A DNA stretch of 64,000 nucleotides, taken from positions 1-64,000 of the IMG/VR virus record IMGVR_UViG_3300023170_000007. One strand, 5' to 3'. The DNA is from a virus. Positions 9,482 through 18,237 of this stretch are shown here, one piece after another (position 1 is the stretch's first letter; the number at the start of each line of letters is the position of its first letter). The notes beneath the pieces are model-generated. The model did not search any database, was not told where the DNA came from, and worked only from the letters and a program-made list of their open reading frames with translations. Made by a program: the position numbers and the translations under genes.

Positions 9482-10098
9482 TGAGTGACAACCTTAAGCT
9501 TTTGACAGAATGGAGCCCTTGGCAATACTCTAAAGAGATGATCGAGGAGTCCAAGCAAAACAACGACGGCAAGATTGTGATGAAGGGTGTTCTCCAGAAG
9601 TCTGACACCCTCAATCAAAACGGCCGAATTTATCCCAAGGTTATTCTTGAGAGAGAAGTAAGGAACTATCAGAAGTTCATTGCTGAAAACAGGGCCCTCG
9701 GTGAATGTGACCACCCTGATAGCTCAGTCGTCGAACTTAAGAACGCATCTCACATTGTAAGAGAAGCATACATGGACGGTGACGTTTGTTATGGTGTTGT
9801 AGAACTTCTAAACACTCCTTCTGGGAAGATCCTACAAAGTTTGGTGGAGTCTGGGGTGACGCTTGGTATTTCCAGCCGCGGCGTCGGCTCAACTCGCCGT
9901 AATGGAGATGTAGACGTTGTCCAAGATGATTTTCAACTGATCTGTTGGGACTTTGTTTCAGAGCCTTCAACTCCGGGGGCATTTATGATGAAAGAAGGTA
10001 TTGAAGTTCGACGTAACGATCTCAATAAAGTATTCAACAAATCTGATAGAGTACACCGTGCTTTTAATGATGTGATAGCATGGAGGGATGACAAATGA
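9481..10098 (+). CDS. Prohead maturation protease (T4 gp21-like)
   Basis: A 205-residue serine protease of the T4 gp21 / herpesvirus-assemblin fold that cleaves scaffold, core and capsid proteins during head maturation. Diagnostic motifs are LNQNGRIYPK, the catalytic His in LGECDHPDSS, and the catalytic Ser in LGISSRGVGS. The length is close to T4 gp21 (212). The ATG overlapping the previous stop is preferred over the GTG one codon upstream. It is placed between portal and scaffold as in T4. Confidence 0.93.
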   Translation: MSDNLKLLTEWSPWQYSKEMIEESKQNNDGKIVMKGVLQKSDTLNQNGRIYPKVILEREVRNYQKFIAENRALGECDHPDSSVVELKNASHIVREAYMDGDVCYGVVELLNTPSGKILQSLVESGVTLGISSRGVGSTRRNGDVDVVQDDFQLICWDFVSEPSTPGAFMMKEGIEVRRNDLNKVFNKSDRVHRAFNDVIAWRDDK

Positions 10099-10454
10099 GT
10101 TCAAGTTGGCCAAAACCGGGATTAAATAGTGTCGGTGAGTATCAATTAGCTGGTGTCCCGTTCGTTGTAGAAGACGCCTCCTCCGCCCGCACAGTTACTC
10201 TACAGAGAGTATCACGAGCGATTACTTTTATATCTGATGCAGCCGGAGCGAGTGTTCACTTTTTCGATGTTGATGCAAGCGGTGTCGCCGTCAATACTGA
10301 GGTTGCTTTACCTGCCGGTGCCGTCAGGTTTGAAGTTAGATGTAGCAAGTTTTATATCACCGCCGGTGCAACAGTCGGAGCAGTCGTAGAACTTACAGGA
10401 ATCGAACCGCAACAGATGCCTTTACCATTACGAACATTAGGGACTGTGGCATAG
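10095..10454 (+). CDS. Putative virion structural protein, beta-rich
   Basis: A 119-residue protein with an ATGA overlap with the protease gene. The N-terminal SWPKPGLNSVGEYQLAG followed by alternating hydrophobic strands looks like a compact beta-sandwich. I associate this pattern with small conserved structural proteins of marine myophages, but that is from memory and unverified. Its place within the head cluster suggests a head or head-surface component. Confidence 0.6.
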   Translation: MSSSWPKPGLNSVGEYQLAGVPFVVEDASSARTVTLQRVSRAITFISDAAGASVHFFDVDASGVAVNTEVALPAGAVRFEVRCSKFYITAGATVGAVVELTGIEPQQMPLPLRTLGTVA

Positions 10455-10464
10455 GAGATTTAGA

Positions 10465-10881
10465 ATGGCAAAGATGACAAGAAATGATTTAAAATCTCTA
10501 GTTAAAGAATGCTTGTTCGAGATTTTGTTAGAAGCAACAGATGCTGAAAGTGGTCAGCAGCTACAAGAAGTAAGACTTCCTAAAAAGAAAACTCGCCCTG
10601 TCACTTCTCGGCGTCCCGCTCTAGACAACATCTCGATAGGAAAGAGCCAACCCGCTCGAGAGCAACCTCAATTTGATGTATCACAGATAACGTCAGATCC
10701 AGTGATGGCCGCGATATTTCAAGACACTGCAAAGACGACTCTGCTTGAGCAATCCAGAGCAGAAAGGTTAGGCCCACAGTCTGGTGGTGATGCTGCAACA
10801 GCAGCTATGGCTCAAGCTGACCCACAAGAAGTTTTTGGTGAAGCATCGAGGAATTGGGCAGCCCTCGCGTTTAACGATTAA
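10465..10881 (+). CDS. Putative prohead core protein
   Basis: A 138-residue protein with a good ribosome binding site (GGAG). It starts with an amphipathic segment (NDLKSLVKECLFEILLEATD) containing an L-L-E/A site like those cut by gp21-type proteases, followed by a polar, probably disordered region. T4 core and internal proteins carry a short N-terminal capsid-targeting sequence removed at L/I-x-E sites, and this protein fits that plan. No family is recognised. Confidence 0.55.
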   Translation: MAKMTRNDLKSLVKECLFEILLEATDAESGQQLQEVRLPKKKTRPVTSRRPALDNISIGKSQPAREQPQFDVSQITSDPVMAAIFQDTAKTTLLEQSRAERLGPQSGGDAATAAMAQADPQEVFGEASRNWAALAFND

Positions 10882-10961
10882 ATCTCGGCAGCAAGAAAAA
10901 AACAAGTCTGCTGAATACTTACAAGATAGACGACAGTCATTCGATCAGGAGGAATACCAAG

Positions 10962-11237
10962 ATGGCTAAAAACTTAAAGTTGACCCCGGCTCTACTAAAG
11001 AAGCTGGTTATGGAAGAGAAAGCAAAACTGATGGAAACCCTTGAGCAGGGCAAAGAAGACTCTGAGAAGGTAAAAGCTGATGAAGTAGAGGCTGATGAGC
11101 TAGCTGACGCTTTAGAACAAGACATCGATTTTATGGCTGCACTTAAGATTCAAGAAAGCGTTCTCAAGAAGAAATACGCCAAGGTTCAAGCAGCTAAGAA
11201 GAGGCTCATGAAAAAAATCAATGAGCGTAAGAACTAA
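10962..11237 (+). CDS. Small charged prohead core-like protein
   Basis: A 91-residue, highly charged, Lys/Glu-rich helical protein with a strong ribosome binding site (AGGAGG). The N-terminal ALLKKLVMEEKAKLMETLE helix resembles the putative targeting segments of nearby proteins, and the C-terminal half is a basic coiled coil. Size, charge and position fit a small core protein analogous to T4 gp67/gp68, but no homology can be shown by eye. Confidence 0.55.
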   Translation: MAKNLKLTPALLKKLVMEEKAKLMETLEQGKEDSEKVKADEVEADELADALEQDIDFMAALKIQESVLKKKYAKVQAAKKRLMKKINERKN

Positions 11238-11275
11238 TAGTTCTACTTTAACCCAAAAAACTGAGGAGAATCCAA

Positions 11276-11758
11276 ATGCCAACCCATAAGCAACAAACTG
11301 TAGCCCCGCTAACGACTGTAAGAGATAAAGGCTCCTCCGACTCAGCGAGTCTCAAGTCTGCATTTCCGGCTTCTCCAATTCATCAAGGAGAGATGACAGC
11401 TGAAAGCATTCGACAGCAGTTCCAAGATGAAGTAATTGACGGGACTGTCAATGACGGCGGCCACACCTTCGGTACTTTTAGCAGAGATTACTCTGGCGCT
11501 CCTGATATGGCAGAGGTCAAGACTGGCGGTGGCGGACTTCCCGCGTCTCCCTATGTTCCCAACCCAACATCTCCCGGTCCTGGTAGTGTTAATGCTGCCG
11601 ACCAGGCAGAGGCTCCTGATGGTTTTGGTGAATCACCGTCCAACGTTCCCGGCTCTGGTGTTGGTTCACAGTTACAGCCAAAGACATCATCAGAGTCTCA
11701 ATCAAGAGGTAAGTTGGGTGACTTCATTATGGGCAAGGCTTGGGGCAGTACCTCTTAA
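11276..11758 (+). CDS. Hypothetical Pro/Gly/Ser-rich head-cluster protein
   Basis: A 160-residue low-complexity protein rich in Pro, Gly, Ser and Thr, likely disordered, preceded by GAGGAG. It lies in the scaffold/capsid operon and its stop shares a base with the next start (TAATG). No motif is recognised; it could be an internal head protein. Confidence 0.5.
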   Translation: MPTHKQQTVAPLTTVRDKGSSDSASLKSAFPASPIHQGEMTAESIRQQFQDEVIDGTVNDGGHTFGTFSRDYSGAPDMAEVKTGGGGLPASPYVPNPTSPGPGSVNAADQAEAPDGFGESPSNVPGSGVGSQLQPKTSSESQSRGKLGDFIMGKAWGSTS

Positions 11759-12342
11759 TGTCAAAGAAGCCTACAGCAGACTCACCGGGAAGCCTGGGTT
11801 ATCGGCCCGGGCTTTCTCATGATGGTCGAACAGACTTAGGCTATGCGACGACAAAACAAAAATTTCATGCGCCACGACAAAAGGGTTCATCATTCCCTTA
11901 TGAAGAAGAGCCAGAGTCTCTCGACGACCTTGAAGAGCCGGTCTTAGATTACGAGACATCGAAAAAAATAGATAACAAAATCTCTACTCCTTACAATTCC
12001 CATGATAGCTTAATAGGTCGCGCTGCTGACTCTTTTTATCTAATTGGCGGAAATTCACGAGTTGCCATCGGGGAAGCTGTCGCAAAAGGAATGGTACCGT
12101 TTCCTGGAATGTATAAAAAAAGACTGCAGGTCGGCGGAGGTGTAAATTCCCCTAAATTAGTCGCCCCGGGTCAATATAATCGTACTGGAACGTACAGAGG
12201 TTGGAGCCACTCTCCAATTCCTGCTGATGAGATAATTCATAAAAGTGAAGATGGCTATGCTGAAAGTACAGATGAAGACAATGTTGAGAGGGTAAGAAGC
12301 ATTGTTAGATCAATACTTAAAAACAACGCGAGAGAAGCATAG
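11758..12342 (+). CDS. Hypothetical head-cluster protein
   Basis: A 194-residue polar protein with many Gly, Pro and Tyr residues and a helical C-terminus (VRSIVRSILKNNAREA) resembling the N-terminal amphipathic segments of neighbouring genes. The ATG overlapping the previous stop was chosen; an upstream TTG would extend it into the preceding gene. Function unknown; position before the scaffold gene suggests a head component. Confidence 0.5.
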   Translation: MSKKPTADSPGSLGYRPGLSHDGRTDLGYATTKQKFHAPRQKGSSFPYEEEPESLDDLEEPVLDYETSKKIDNKISTPYNSHDSLIGRAADSFYLIGGNSRVAIGEAVAKGMVPFPGMYKKRLQVGGGVNSPKLVAPGQYNRTGTYRGWSHSPIPADEIIHKSEDGYAESTDEDNVERVRSIVRSILKNNAREA

Positions 12343-12346
12343 TTAT
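12339..12346 (+). promoter_or_regulatory. Candidate late promoter core (ATAGTTAT) upstream of scaffold gene
   Basis: A copy of the recurrent ATAGTTA motif overlapping the preceding stop codon, 74 bases before the scaffold start. A second site nearer the gene, at 12377-12385 (GATATTTAA), is the better-placed candidate. Confidence 0.25.
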
Positions 12347-12380
12347 CAATGTTTTAGGTTAACTTCAATTTATATTGATA
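12344..12380 (+). repeat. Inverted repeat in scaffold gene leader
   Basis: Perfect 7-base arms TATCAAT (12344-12350) and ATTGATA (12374-12380) around a 23-base loop in the 77-base leader of the scaffold gene. No T-run follows, so it is not a terminator. Similar arms occur in several other leaders. Confidence 0.35.
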
Positions 12381-12385
12381 TTTAA
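12377..12385 (+). promoter_or_regulatory. Candidate late promoter core (GATATTTAA) before scaffold gene
   Basis: Matches the TATATTTAA form of the recurrent motif and ends 34 bases before the scaffold ATG. It would drive the scaffold and major capsid genes, whose expression must be high late in infection. Confidence 0.35.
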
Positions 12386-12419
12386 GGATATGTGTACACA
12401 CTGTCTGTGAGGTTTTGGA

Positions 12420-13937
12420 ATGTCAACAACGTTGTATAAAGAAGCGATTGCAGAAGCTCAACAGCTAAAAGAGTTAGCTGAGCAAAATGCAAAGAATAAA
12501 ATCATAGAGGCTCTGACTCCTCGGATCCAAGCAATGGTAGAATCGCAACTACTGTCTGAACAAGATGATATAGATATTATAGATTCAGATGATGACGATG
12601 ACGGTCTAATGCCTATGCCCACCCCTGAAATGCTCGTTGTACCTGACGAGGATGACGACGCGGAAATTGAGGCAGAGGTTGAGGCTAGCGTGGTTATTAA
12701 CGCTCAGGGTGATGTTAATGTCGCCGTGACCGAGACCGTCAAAAAGAATCTCAAAGACATTAAAGAAGCAATCAATAATTCTAACTCTGCGTCTTCCAAT
12801 AGTAATAAGCTGGCTAACAGAATTGCTAAGCTTCAAGGGAAGGTTAGGAGAATGGATGCATTGTTGGAGAGTATAGATGCAAGTGCTCTTACTAACCAGC
12901 AACGCGCTGTAATCAAAAAGTCATACGAAAAATTGTTGGGGGAAGCCGTAACTTTACGCTCAGAGGCAATAGTTATTTCTGAGAGTGAGGGGCAAGGCGT
13001 CCGACTTCAGCTGTTCGAAACATTAAAGGAGATGAATAACATGACTAAATCCCGCAGCCGCGCCATCTTCAACCAACTATTTGAAGCTGGTTACGGCGAA
13101 TTAGACGAAATGGAACTAGTTCTCAGTGATGAGGATCTAGAGGCACTTGGTGTTGAAGACGCTGAGGAAGCCGATATCGACGCCCTTGATATTGATATCG
13201 CGATGGAGGGTGGAGAAGAAGCCGAAGAAGAAGCCGAAGGTGAAGAAGAAGGCGAAGAAGAAGCAGAAGAAGGAGGCGAAGAAGAAGTTGAGCTTGACCT
13301 TGGAGAAGCTGATCACAAGGACGAACTTGATGAAGTCTTCGAAATCGACCCCGCGATGCTTCGTAACGAAATCCGTCGACTTCGCTCAATTAGAGAGCAA
13401 GCCGAAGAGGAAGCAGATCAATTCGGAGGCGGTGAGGTAGAGCTCGAGGTAATGGAGGTTGATGAGGAAGACCTTATTAATGCTCTTGCAGATGAGCTTG
13501 GTTCCGTCGCTGATGTAGAGTCCGCTCCAGAGGCAACAGCTGGTCCAGTTGCAGAGCGCCGCCGTAGAACGGCACGTCGCCGCACCGGTGCAAATAACGC
13601 TGTAGTCCGCGAAAACCGTGAGTTGAAGAAGCAACTCGATGAAATGAATCTTTTTAACGCAAAACTGCTTTATGTGAATAAGCTGATCCAGAATCGTAAT
13701 GTGAGTTCTAAGCAGCAGCGTGCCATAGTCGAGGCTCTTGATAATGCCAAGACGGTGAGAGAGGCTAAGTTGGTCTATGAAGGACTGACCAAGTCACTTA
13801 ACAAGAAGTCCCTTAGTGAGGGCACGAGAAGAGTTCTTGGATCTTCTAGCAAGCCAACTCGTAGCGGTGGTGCTACGTTGAATGAGTCGGCACAGACTGA
13901 TCGATGGGCTAGACTCGCTGGTATTAAAAGCAAGTAA
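12420..13937 (+). CDS. Prohead core scaffolding protein (T4 gp22-like)
   Basis: A 505-residue, very acidic, helical protein immediately before the capsid gene, the place and character of T4 gp22 (269 residues). The N-terminus LYKEAIAEAQQ contains an I-A-E/A site like the T4 core-protein cleavage site. Residues 45-75 are Asp-rich and residues about 255-290 nearly pure Glu/Ala/Gly, encoded by a GAAGAAG purine tract. The C-terminus is basic (RRRRTARRRTG near 380) and helical. It would nucleate the prohead and be degraded by the protease. It is about twice the T4 length because of the acidic insertions. Confidence 0.8.
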   Translation: MSTTLYKEAIAEAQQLKELAEQNAKNKIIEALTPRIQAMVESQLLSEQDDIDIIDSDDDDDGLMPMPTPEMLVVPDEDDDAEIEAEVEASVVINAQGDVNVAVTETVKKNLKDIKEAINNSNSASSNSNKLANRIAKLQGKVRRMDALLESIDASALTNQQRAVIKKSYEKLLGEAVTLRSEAIVISESEGQGVRLQLFETLKEMNNMTKSRSRAIFNQLFEAGYGELDEMELVLSDEDLEALGVEDAEEADIDALDIDIAMEGGEEAEEEAEGEEEGEEEAEEGGEEEVELDLGEADHKDELDEVFEIDPAMLRNEIRRLRSIREQAEEEADQFGGGEVELEVMEVDEEDLINALADELGSVADVESAPEATAGPVAERRRRTARRRTGANNAVVRENRELKKQLDEMNLFNAKLLYVNKLIQNRNVSSKQQRAIVEALDNAKTVREAKLVYEGLTKSLNKKSLSEGTRRVLGSSSKPTRSGGATLNESAQTDRWARLAGIKSK

Positions 13938-13967
13938 TAGACGCTAACATTCAAAGGAGATAATGAA

Positions 13968-15881
13968 ATGTCTAAGAAATTCACTTTAGAGACGCTTACC
14001 GAAGGAATTCGCCAGCGTCATCAGGGCGAGGCAAATGCTCGTCTTACTGAGAAGTGGTCTCGGACGGGTCTTCTGCGTGGTCTAGACGGCGTCCATCGTG
14101 AAAACATGGCAACGCTACTCGAGAACCAAGCAGGACAGGTCCTTCGTGAGTCCTCAACACTTGGCGGCGGTGGTCTCAACCCTGCTGCTGGCAGCGGAGA
14201 CATCCGCGGCTTTACCAACATCGCTTTCCCAATCGTCCGTCGTGTATTCGGTGGTTTGGTTGCTAACGAGTTGGTTTCAATCCAGCCAATGAGCCTTCCT
14301 TCTGGTCTGCTCTTCTACCTTGACTACACTTACGGCACAAACGTCGGTGGTGAGGGTGACGGCATTGGTAGTTCGACAAAGAACACCTACAGTAACAACC
14401 AGTCGATTTACAACAACCCGGCTGGTAAGGGTATCCGTTCTGGATCACTCGGCGTAGGTGGTCAGTACGACCTTGCTGGTAGCGGCTACAGCCGCGTTCA
14501 CACCGGCTCGAACGTTACTACCCTCGCTGACGGGGTCACTACAAGCGTTTTCTGTCTTGGTGGTAGTGCTTCTCAAACCCGTGCTGTTATTACAGGCGGT
14601 GGTCTTGCCTCTTCCGGTTCTGACGGTCGCTTCCTGCAGTTTGATCCCCAGATCAGCCAGTTGATTGATGAAGAGAGCGGCGAGTTCTTCTTCATGACCG
14701 TCGACTTGGGCGCGCTTGGTGCTGACTTCGATGTAACAGCAGTCAAGGAAGCAGCGCTTGTTCTTTCTGGTACAACTGGTCTTACTGCCGCTCTTAATGA
14801 CATGCAGCCAATTCCGGAGACAGTCCAGGGTGGTGCTGGTGTCTACAACATTCGTCGTCTGAACCAGCTTGTTAGTTCAAGCTCATTCAAGGGCGAGATC
14901 TCACCTGCACCGATGGCATCAGCTCAACAAGCTGGCGCTGCTCTATTGCTGGTCTGTTCAGGCTCTGTCATGAATGACACCGCTTCATTCATGTTAACGT
15001 ACCCGAAGACAGCGACTCTCAACGCTGATGACGGTTCAACTCTCGTTGTTCCAACATTCGAGTCTGATTTCGGTTCCGGTACTCCTGGTTCACCTGTTCC
15101 AGAGATTCCCGAGATCGATATCAAGATCGAGAGTGTTTCGGTTGTTGCTCAGACTCGTAAGCTCCGCGCCCGCTGGTCACCAGAGCTCGCTCAGGACTTG
15201 AACGCTTACCACAGCCTTGACGCTGAGGTTGAGCTTACTCAGATCCTCTCCGAGCAGATTGCCCTTGAGATTGACCGTGAGATCCTCAACGATCTTCTCA
15301 TGCAGGCTGATACCAACTACTACTGGGACCGTCGTCCTGGTCGTTTCGTCAACAAGAAGACTGGTGCCGATCAGACAAGCGCTGGCTCGCTCACTTCACC
15401 TGCCTTCACTGGTACGGTCCGTGAGTGGTACGAGACTCTTGTTGAGACCATCATCGACGTTGCTAACGAGATTCACCGTAAGACCCTTCGTGGCTCGGCG
15501 AACTTCATCGTTGTTAGCCCTGATGTTGCCACGGTTCTTGAGGCAAGCGTTCTTTACCGTCCAAGCCTTAGCATTGACGGTGACGGACAGGTCGGTGCCA
15601 TGTCACTTGGCGCTGAAGCAGTTGGTAGCTTGAGCAACCGTTTCACGGTCTACAAGGACCCCTACTTCCCACGCAACAAGATTCTTGTTGGTTACAAGGG
15701 TGGTAGCTACCTTGAGACTGGTTACGTATACGCTCCTTACGTACCTCTCATCGTTACTCCGACGATCTTCGCACCTGAGGACTTCACCCCGCGTAAGGGT
15801 GTCATGACTCGCTACGGTAAGAAGATGGTCCGTAACGACTTCTACGGTACCGTTACCTGCCTCGGCATGGACGTTATCTAA
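13968..15881 (+). CDS. Major capsid protein (T4 gp23-like)
   Basis: A 637-residue HK97-fold capsid protein. The N-terminus resembles gp23 precursors, and the sequence VLRE/SSTL at residues 58-65 gives a probable maturation cut after E61, close to T4's cut after E65. The core segments IVRRVFGGLVANELVSIQPM and the C-terminal RYGKKMVRNDFYGTV are typical of the family. It is over 100 residues longer than T4 gp23 (521), with a Gly/Ser-rich insertion around 120-330. Arginines are almost all CGT/CGC, unlike neighbours that favour AGA, consistent with very high expression. A strong terminator follows. Confidence 0.96.
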   Translation: MSKKFTLETLTEGIRQRHQGEANARLTEKWSRTGLLRGLDGVHRENMATLLENQAGQVLRESSTLGGGGLNPAAGSGDIRGFTNIAFPIVRRVFGGLVANELVSIQPMSLPSGLLFYLDYTYGTNVGGEGDGIGSSTKNTYSNNQSIYNNPAGKGIRSGSLGVGGQYDLAGSGYSRVHTGSNVTTLADGVTTSVFCLGGSASQTRAVITGGGLASSGSDGRFLQFDPQISQLIDEESGEFFFMTVDLGALGADFDVTAVKEAALVLSGTTGLTAALNDMQPIPETVQGGAGVYNIRRLNQLVSSSSFKGEISPAPMASAQQAGAALLLVCSGSVMNDTASFMLTYPKTATLNADDGSTLVVPTFESDFGSGTPGSPVPEIPEIDIKIESVSVVAQTRKLRARWSPELAQDLNAYHSLDAEVELTQILSEQIALEIDREILNDLLMQADTNYYWDRRPGRFVNKKTGADQTSAGSLTSPAFTGTVREWYETLVETIIDVANEIHRKTLRGSANFIVVSPDVATVLEASVLYRPSLSIDGDGQVGAMSLGAEAVGSLSNRFTVYKDPYFPRNKILVGYKGGSYLETGYVYAPYVPLIVTPTIFAPEDFTPRKGVMTRYGKKMVRNDFYGTVTCLGMDVI

Positions 15882-15908
15882 GTCCTTTAATCTTCGGATT
15901 AACTTTAG

Positions 15909-15938
15909 CGGGGTCCCTTCGGGGGCCCCGTTTTTGTT
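15909..15938 (+). terminator. Intrinsic terminator after major capsid gene
   Basis: A 9-bp stem (cggggtccc / ggggccccg, one G-T pair) with a TTCG tetraloop followed by TTTTTGTTTT. It isolates the capsid operon from the neck genes. Confidence 0.93.
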
Positions 15939-15996
15939 TTAACCTATTTTTGATTCGATTATTATTGATAAAATTTGCTTTGCAAAGGAGAAACTT

Positions 15997-16317
15997 ATGG
16001 CTACTGCAAAAACCTCTTCAACTAGAAAAACGACAAGTTCTTCTAAAACTACTGCGGATTCTACTGTGACCTCTACAACTGCTGCTTCAACAGCTTCTAC
16101 AAGTGACGCAGCTGTTAATGAACTGAAAGCAAGAATTTCGCAACTTGAAGCTCAAATTGAAAACCTTGAGTCGAAAGTTGCCACAGCTACGGCTCTCGCC
16201 AGCTCTGTAAATAATGCCACAGTAACTGACAAAAATGTTGTCGATAAAGCTCTTCTTAGAAGGGCGTTGGAAAGAATGGGCATTAGACAGCACGTAATTT
16301 CAGGGCTGGGTATATAA
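15997..16317 (+). CDS. Hypothetical Ser/Thr-rich coiled-coil protein
   Basis: A 106-residue protein: residues 1-40 almost entirely Ser/Thr/Ala/Lys, 42-70 a coiled coil (ELKARISQLEAQIENLESKV), then a short C-terminal helix. The ribosome binding site is AAAGGAG. It lies between the capsid terminator and the gp13-like gene. No family is recognised; a small oligomeric virion or head-associated protein is possible. Confidence 0.55.
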   Translation: MATAKTSSTRKTTSSSKTTADSTVTSTTAASTASTSDAAVNELKARISQLEAQIENLESKVATATALASSVNNATVTDKNVVDKALLRRALERMGIRQHVISGLGI

Positions 16318-16358
16318 GAGCACCCCGCCGTTTCGATTCATAACTTTCATAAAGACAT

Positions 16359-16375
16359 TTCACCGCCTCGGTGAA
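16359..16375 (+). other. Leader hairpin before gp13-like gene
   Basis: Perfect 7-bp stem TTCACCG / CGGTGAA with a 3-base loop, ending 21 bases before the ATG. There is no T-run after it, so it is more likely an mRNA leader structure than a terminator. Confidence 0.5.
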
Positions 16376-16396
16376 TACTTAAAAAGAGGTGGTGTT

Positions 16397-17563
16397 ATGT
16401 CTTCATTTACGTTTACTAGAAATCCTACGCCGTTTGGTTTTTTTGATACAGATGCAGACTTTCAGTCTGAAGCAGACTCTGTTGTCACCTTTGTAAAAAG
16501 AAAACTAGGCGATGATATTCTTAGTGTCGAGCTGACAAAAAAGCAGATTTGGGCGTGTCTAGAAGAAAGTTTTCTAGAATACTCTAGAATCATTAACGAA
16601 GCCGATGCTAAGTCTCAACTAAATAATCACTTGGGCTATCCCACTGGGAGCGACGTCCAAGGGTTATTCCCTAAGCAGAACCTTGAATATCTCTTAAGGA
16701 TGGCCGAACCCTACTCTATGGAGTCGGGAATCGGTGGTTCTTATAACGATGTCAGTGGCTCAATCCAACTGGTGGAAAACCAGCAAGACTACGATATATA
16801 CGAGAGCTTGGTGGATGATGCAGGTAACCTGATTGTTTCCAGCAGCGCGAATACTCCAAGGAATAAGATGAGAATCAGAGAGGTATTCCACTTTGATCCT
16901 CAAGCTGCTTATCGTTTTTTTGATACCACGTCTGCTGTCAATTATCTAAATAACGAGTTTAGCTTTGAGTCATTCACACCTGAAACGGTGTTTTATGTAC
17001 TTCCTGTGTTCGAAGACGTCTTGCGCGCCGGCCAGATGGACATATCAAATAGAGTAAGAAAATCAAACTACTCTTATAGGGTCGTCGGAAGTAAGATCAG
17101 GATATTCCCACAACCAACAGGGGATATGACTAACAAGAAGCTCTGGATTAGAGTTGCTTTTAATCCCGATCCATATAATCCTGACGTCACTGATGAAACA
17201 ATCTATGGCACGTCGAACCTCTCGAATATCCCATTCGGCTTGTACGAATATAGTAAGGTTAACTCGATGGGCCGCCAATGGGTCCGACAATACTGCTTAG
17301 CGCTCTGTACAGAGTTGTTAGGGCAAGTTCGATCAAAGTTTTCATCTATTCCAATCCCGAACTCTGATTTAACGCTAAACGGAAGTGATCTGTTAAGCCA
17401 GGGACGTGAGGATCAAGCACGTTTACGAGACCAGATGGTAGAGCTCTTAGATAGTTTAACCTACTCTAAACTGCTAGAAGGACAAGCAACAGACGCAGAA
17501 AATATTCTAAGAGCGCTAAAGACTATGCCAATGCCGTTAGGCAAAGCAATACTAATCAAGTAG
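16397..17563 (+). CDS. Neck / head-tail connector protein (T4 gp13-like)
   Basis: A 388-residue protein whose N-terminal part (VVTFVKRKLGDDILSVELTK, then LEESFLEYS) has the helical pattern of connector proteins that dock on the portal. Position fits as well: the next genes are gp14-like and gp15-like, the T4 order. It is longer than T4 gp13 (309). Assignment rests on pattern and order rather than a catalytic motif. GAGGTGGTG provides the ribosome binding site. Confidence 0.7.
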   Translation: MSSFTFTRNPTPFGFFDTDADFQSEADSVVTFVKRKLGDDILSVELTKKQIWACLEESFLEYSRIINEADAKSQLNNHLGYPTGSDVQGLFPKQNLEYLLRMAEPYSMESGIGGSYNDVSGSIQLVENQQDYDIYESLVDDAGNLIVSSSANTPRNKMRIREVFHFDPQAAYRFFDTTSAVNYLNNEFSFESFTPETVFYVLPVFEDVLRAGQMDISNRVRKSNYSYRVVGSKIRIFPQPTGDMTNKKLWIRVAFNPDPYNPDVTDETIYGTSNLSNIPFGLYEYSKVNSMGRQWVRQYCLALCTELLGQVRSKFSSIPIPNSDLTLNGSDLLSQGREDQARLRDQMVELLDSLTYSKLLEGQATDAENILRALKTMPMPLGKAILIK

Positions 17564-17572
17564 CGAGGAGCC

Positions 17573-18235
17573 ATGGCACGTTTATTCATAACGCCGAGAG
17601 AACAAGCTCTGATATCAGACTTGACGAAAGAGATTGTTAAAGATGTCATAGGTCAAAAAATATACTACTACAGAGTAATGACCGAAGTTACCTCTGTCCA
17701 TGATGTATATGAAGAAGCGATAGATAAACACTTCGATACCCCGGTAGAGCTCGACGCGACAGTAGAGTGGAACCCGTCAGAGACGGCAACCAACAGATTT
17801 GGTAGTGAGAAGGTAGCTACGATGAATGTGTACATTCACTACCGCGATTTGATTGATAAAGACATACAAGTGAAAGAAGGCGACTTCTTTTCTTATGGAG
17901 ACACATTCTTTGAGATAGTAACGACGTCGTTCACTTCAGAAATATATGGCGAGGTAGAGTATAAGACAGGAATACAGCTCGTAGGTAAGCAGGCTAGAAA
18001 GGGTCTCATTGACAAAGATCCAATCGGGCCTACTGACGAAGGTATTGGCGACAACGATGCAGTACAAGAGACGTTTGTTCAGCAAAGAGGTCAGGCCGAA
18101 AACAAGCTTGGCGAAACTGGTGACGTCCGCACGCTACAAGAACAGGGTAAGCTTGATGCCCCCGAGGATGGCCCGAGAGAGGTTTCACCCCGCGGTGATG
18201 ACGATGACATTAGCTCCTCATTTTACGGTGATTAG
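17573..18235 (+). CDS. Neck / head completion protein (T4 gp14-like)
   Basis: A 220-residue protein. The segment DVYEEAIDKHFDTPVELDA and the VKEGDFFSYGDTFFEI strand pattern resemble the head-closure (stopper) fold seen in gp14. The C-terminal 70 residues are polar and probably disordered. It starts nine bases after the gp13-like gene with an AGGAG site. In T4, gp13 and gp14 complete the head so that the tail can attach. Confidence 0.65.
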   Translation: MARLFITPREQALISDLTKEIVKDVIGQKIYYYRVMTEVTSVHDVYEEAIDKHFDTPVELDATVEWNPSETATNRFGSEKVATMNVYIHYRDLIDKDIQVKEGDFFSYGDTFFEIVTTSFTSEIYGEVEYKTGIQLVGKQARKGLIDKDPIGPTDEGIGDNDAVQETFVQQRGQAENKLGETGDVRTLQEQGKLDAPEDGPREVSPRGDDDDISSSFYGD

Positions 18236-18237
18236 AG

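Noticed and set aside
13195-13300. GAAGAAG-rich repeat tract, first considered as a tandem repeat or regulatory element
   Set aside because: It is in frame in the scaffold gene and simply encodes the Glu/Ala/Gly-rich acidic stretch expected of a gp22-type protein.
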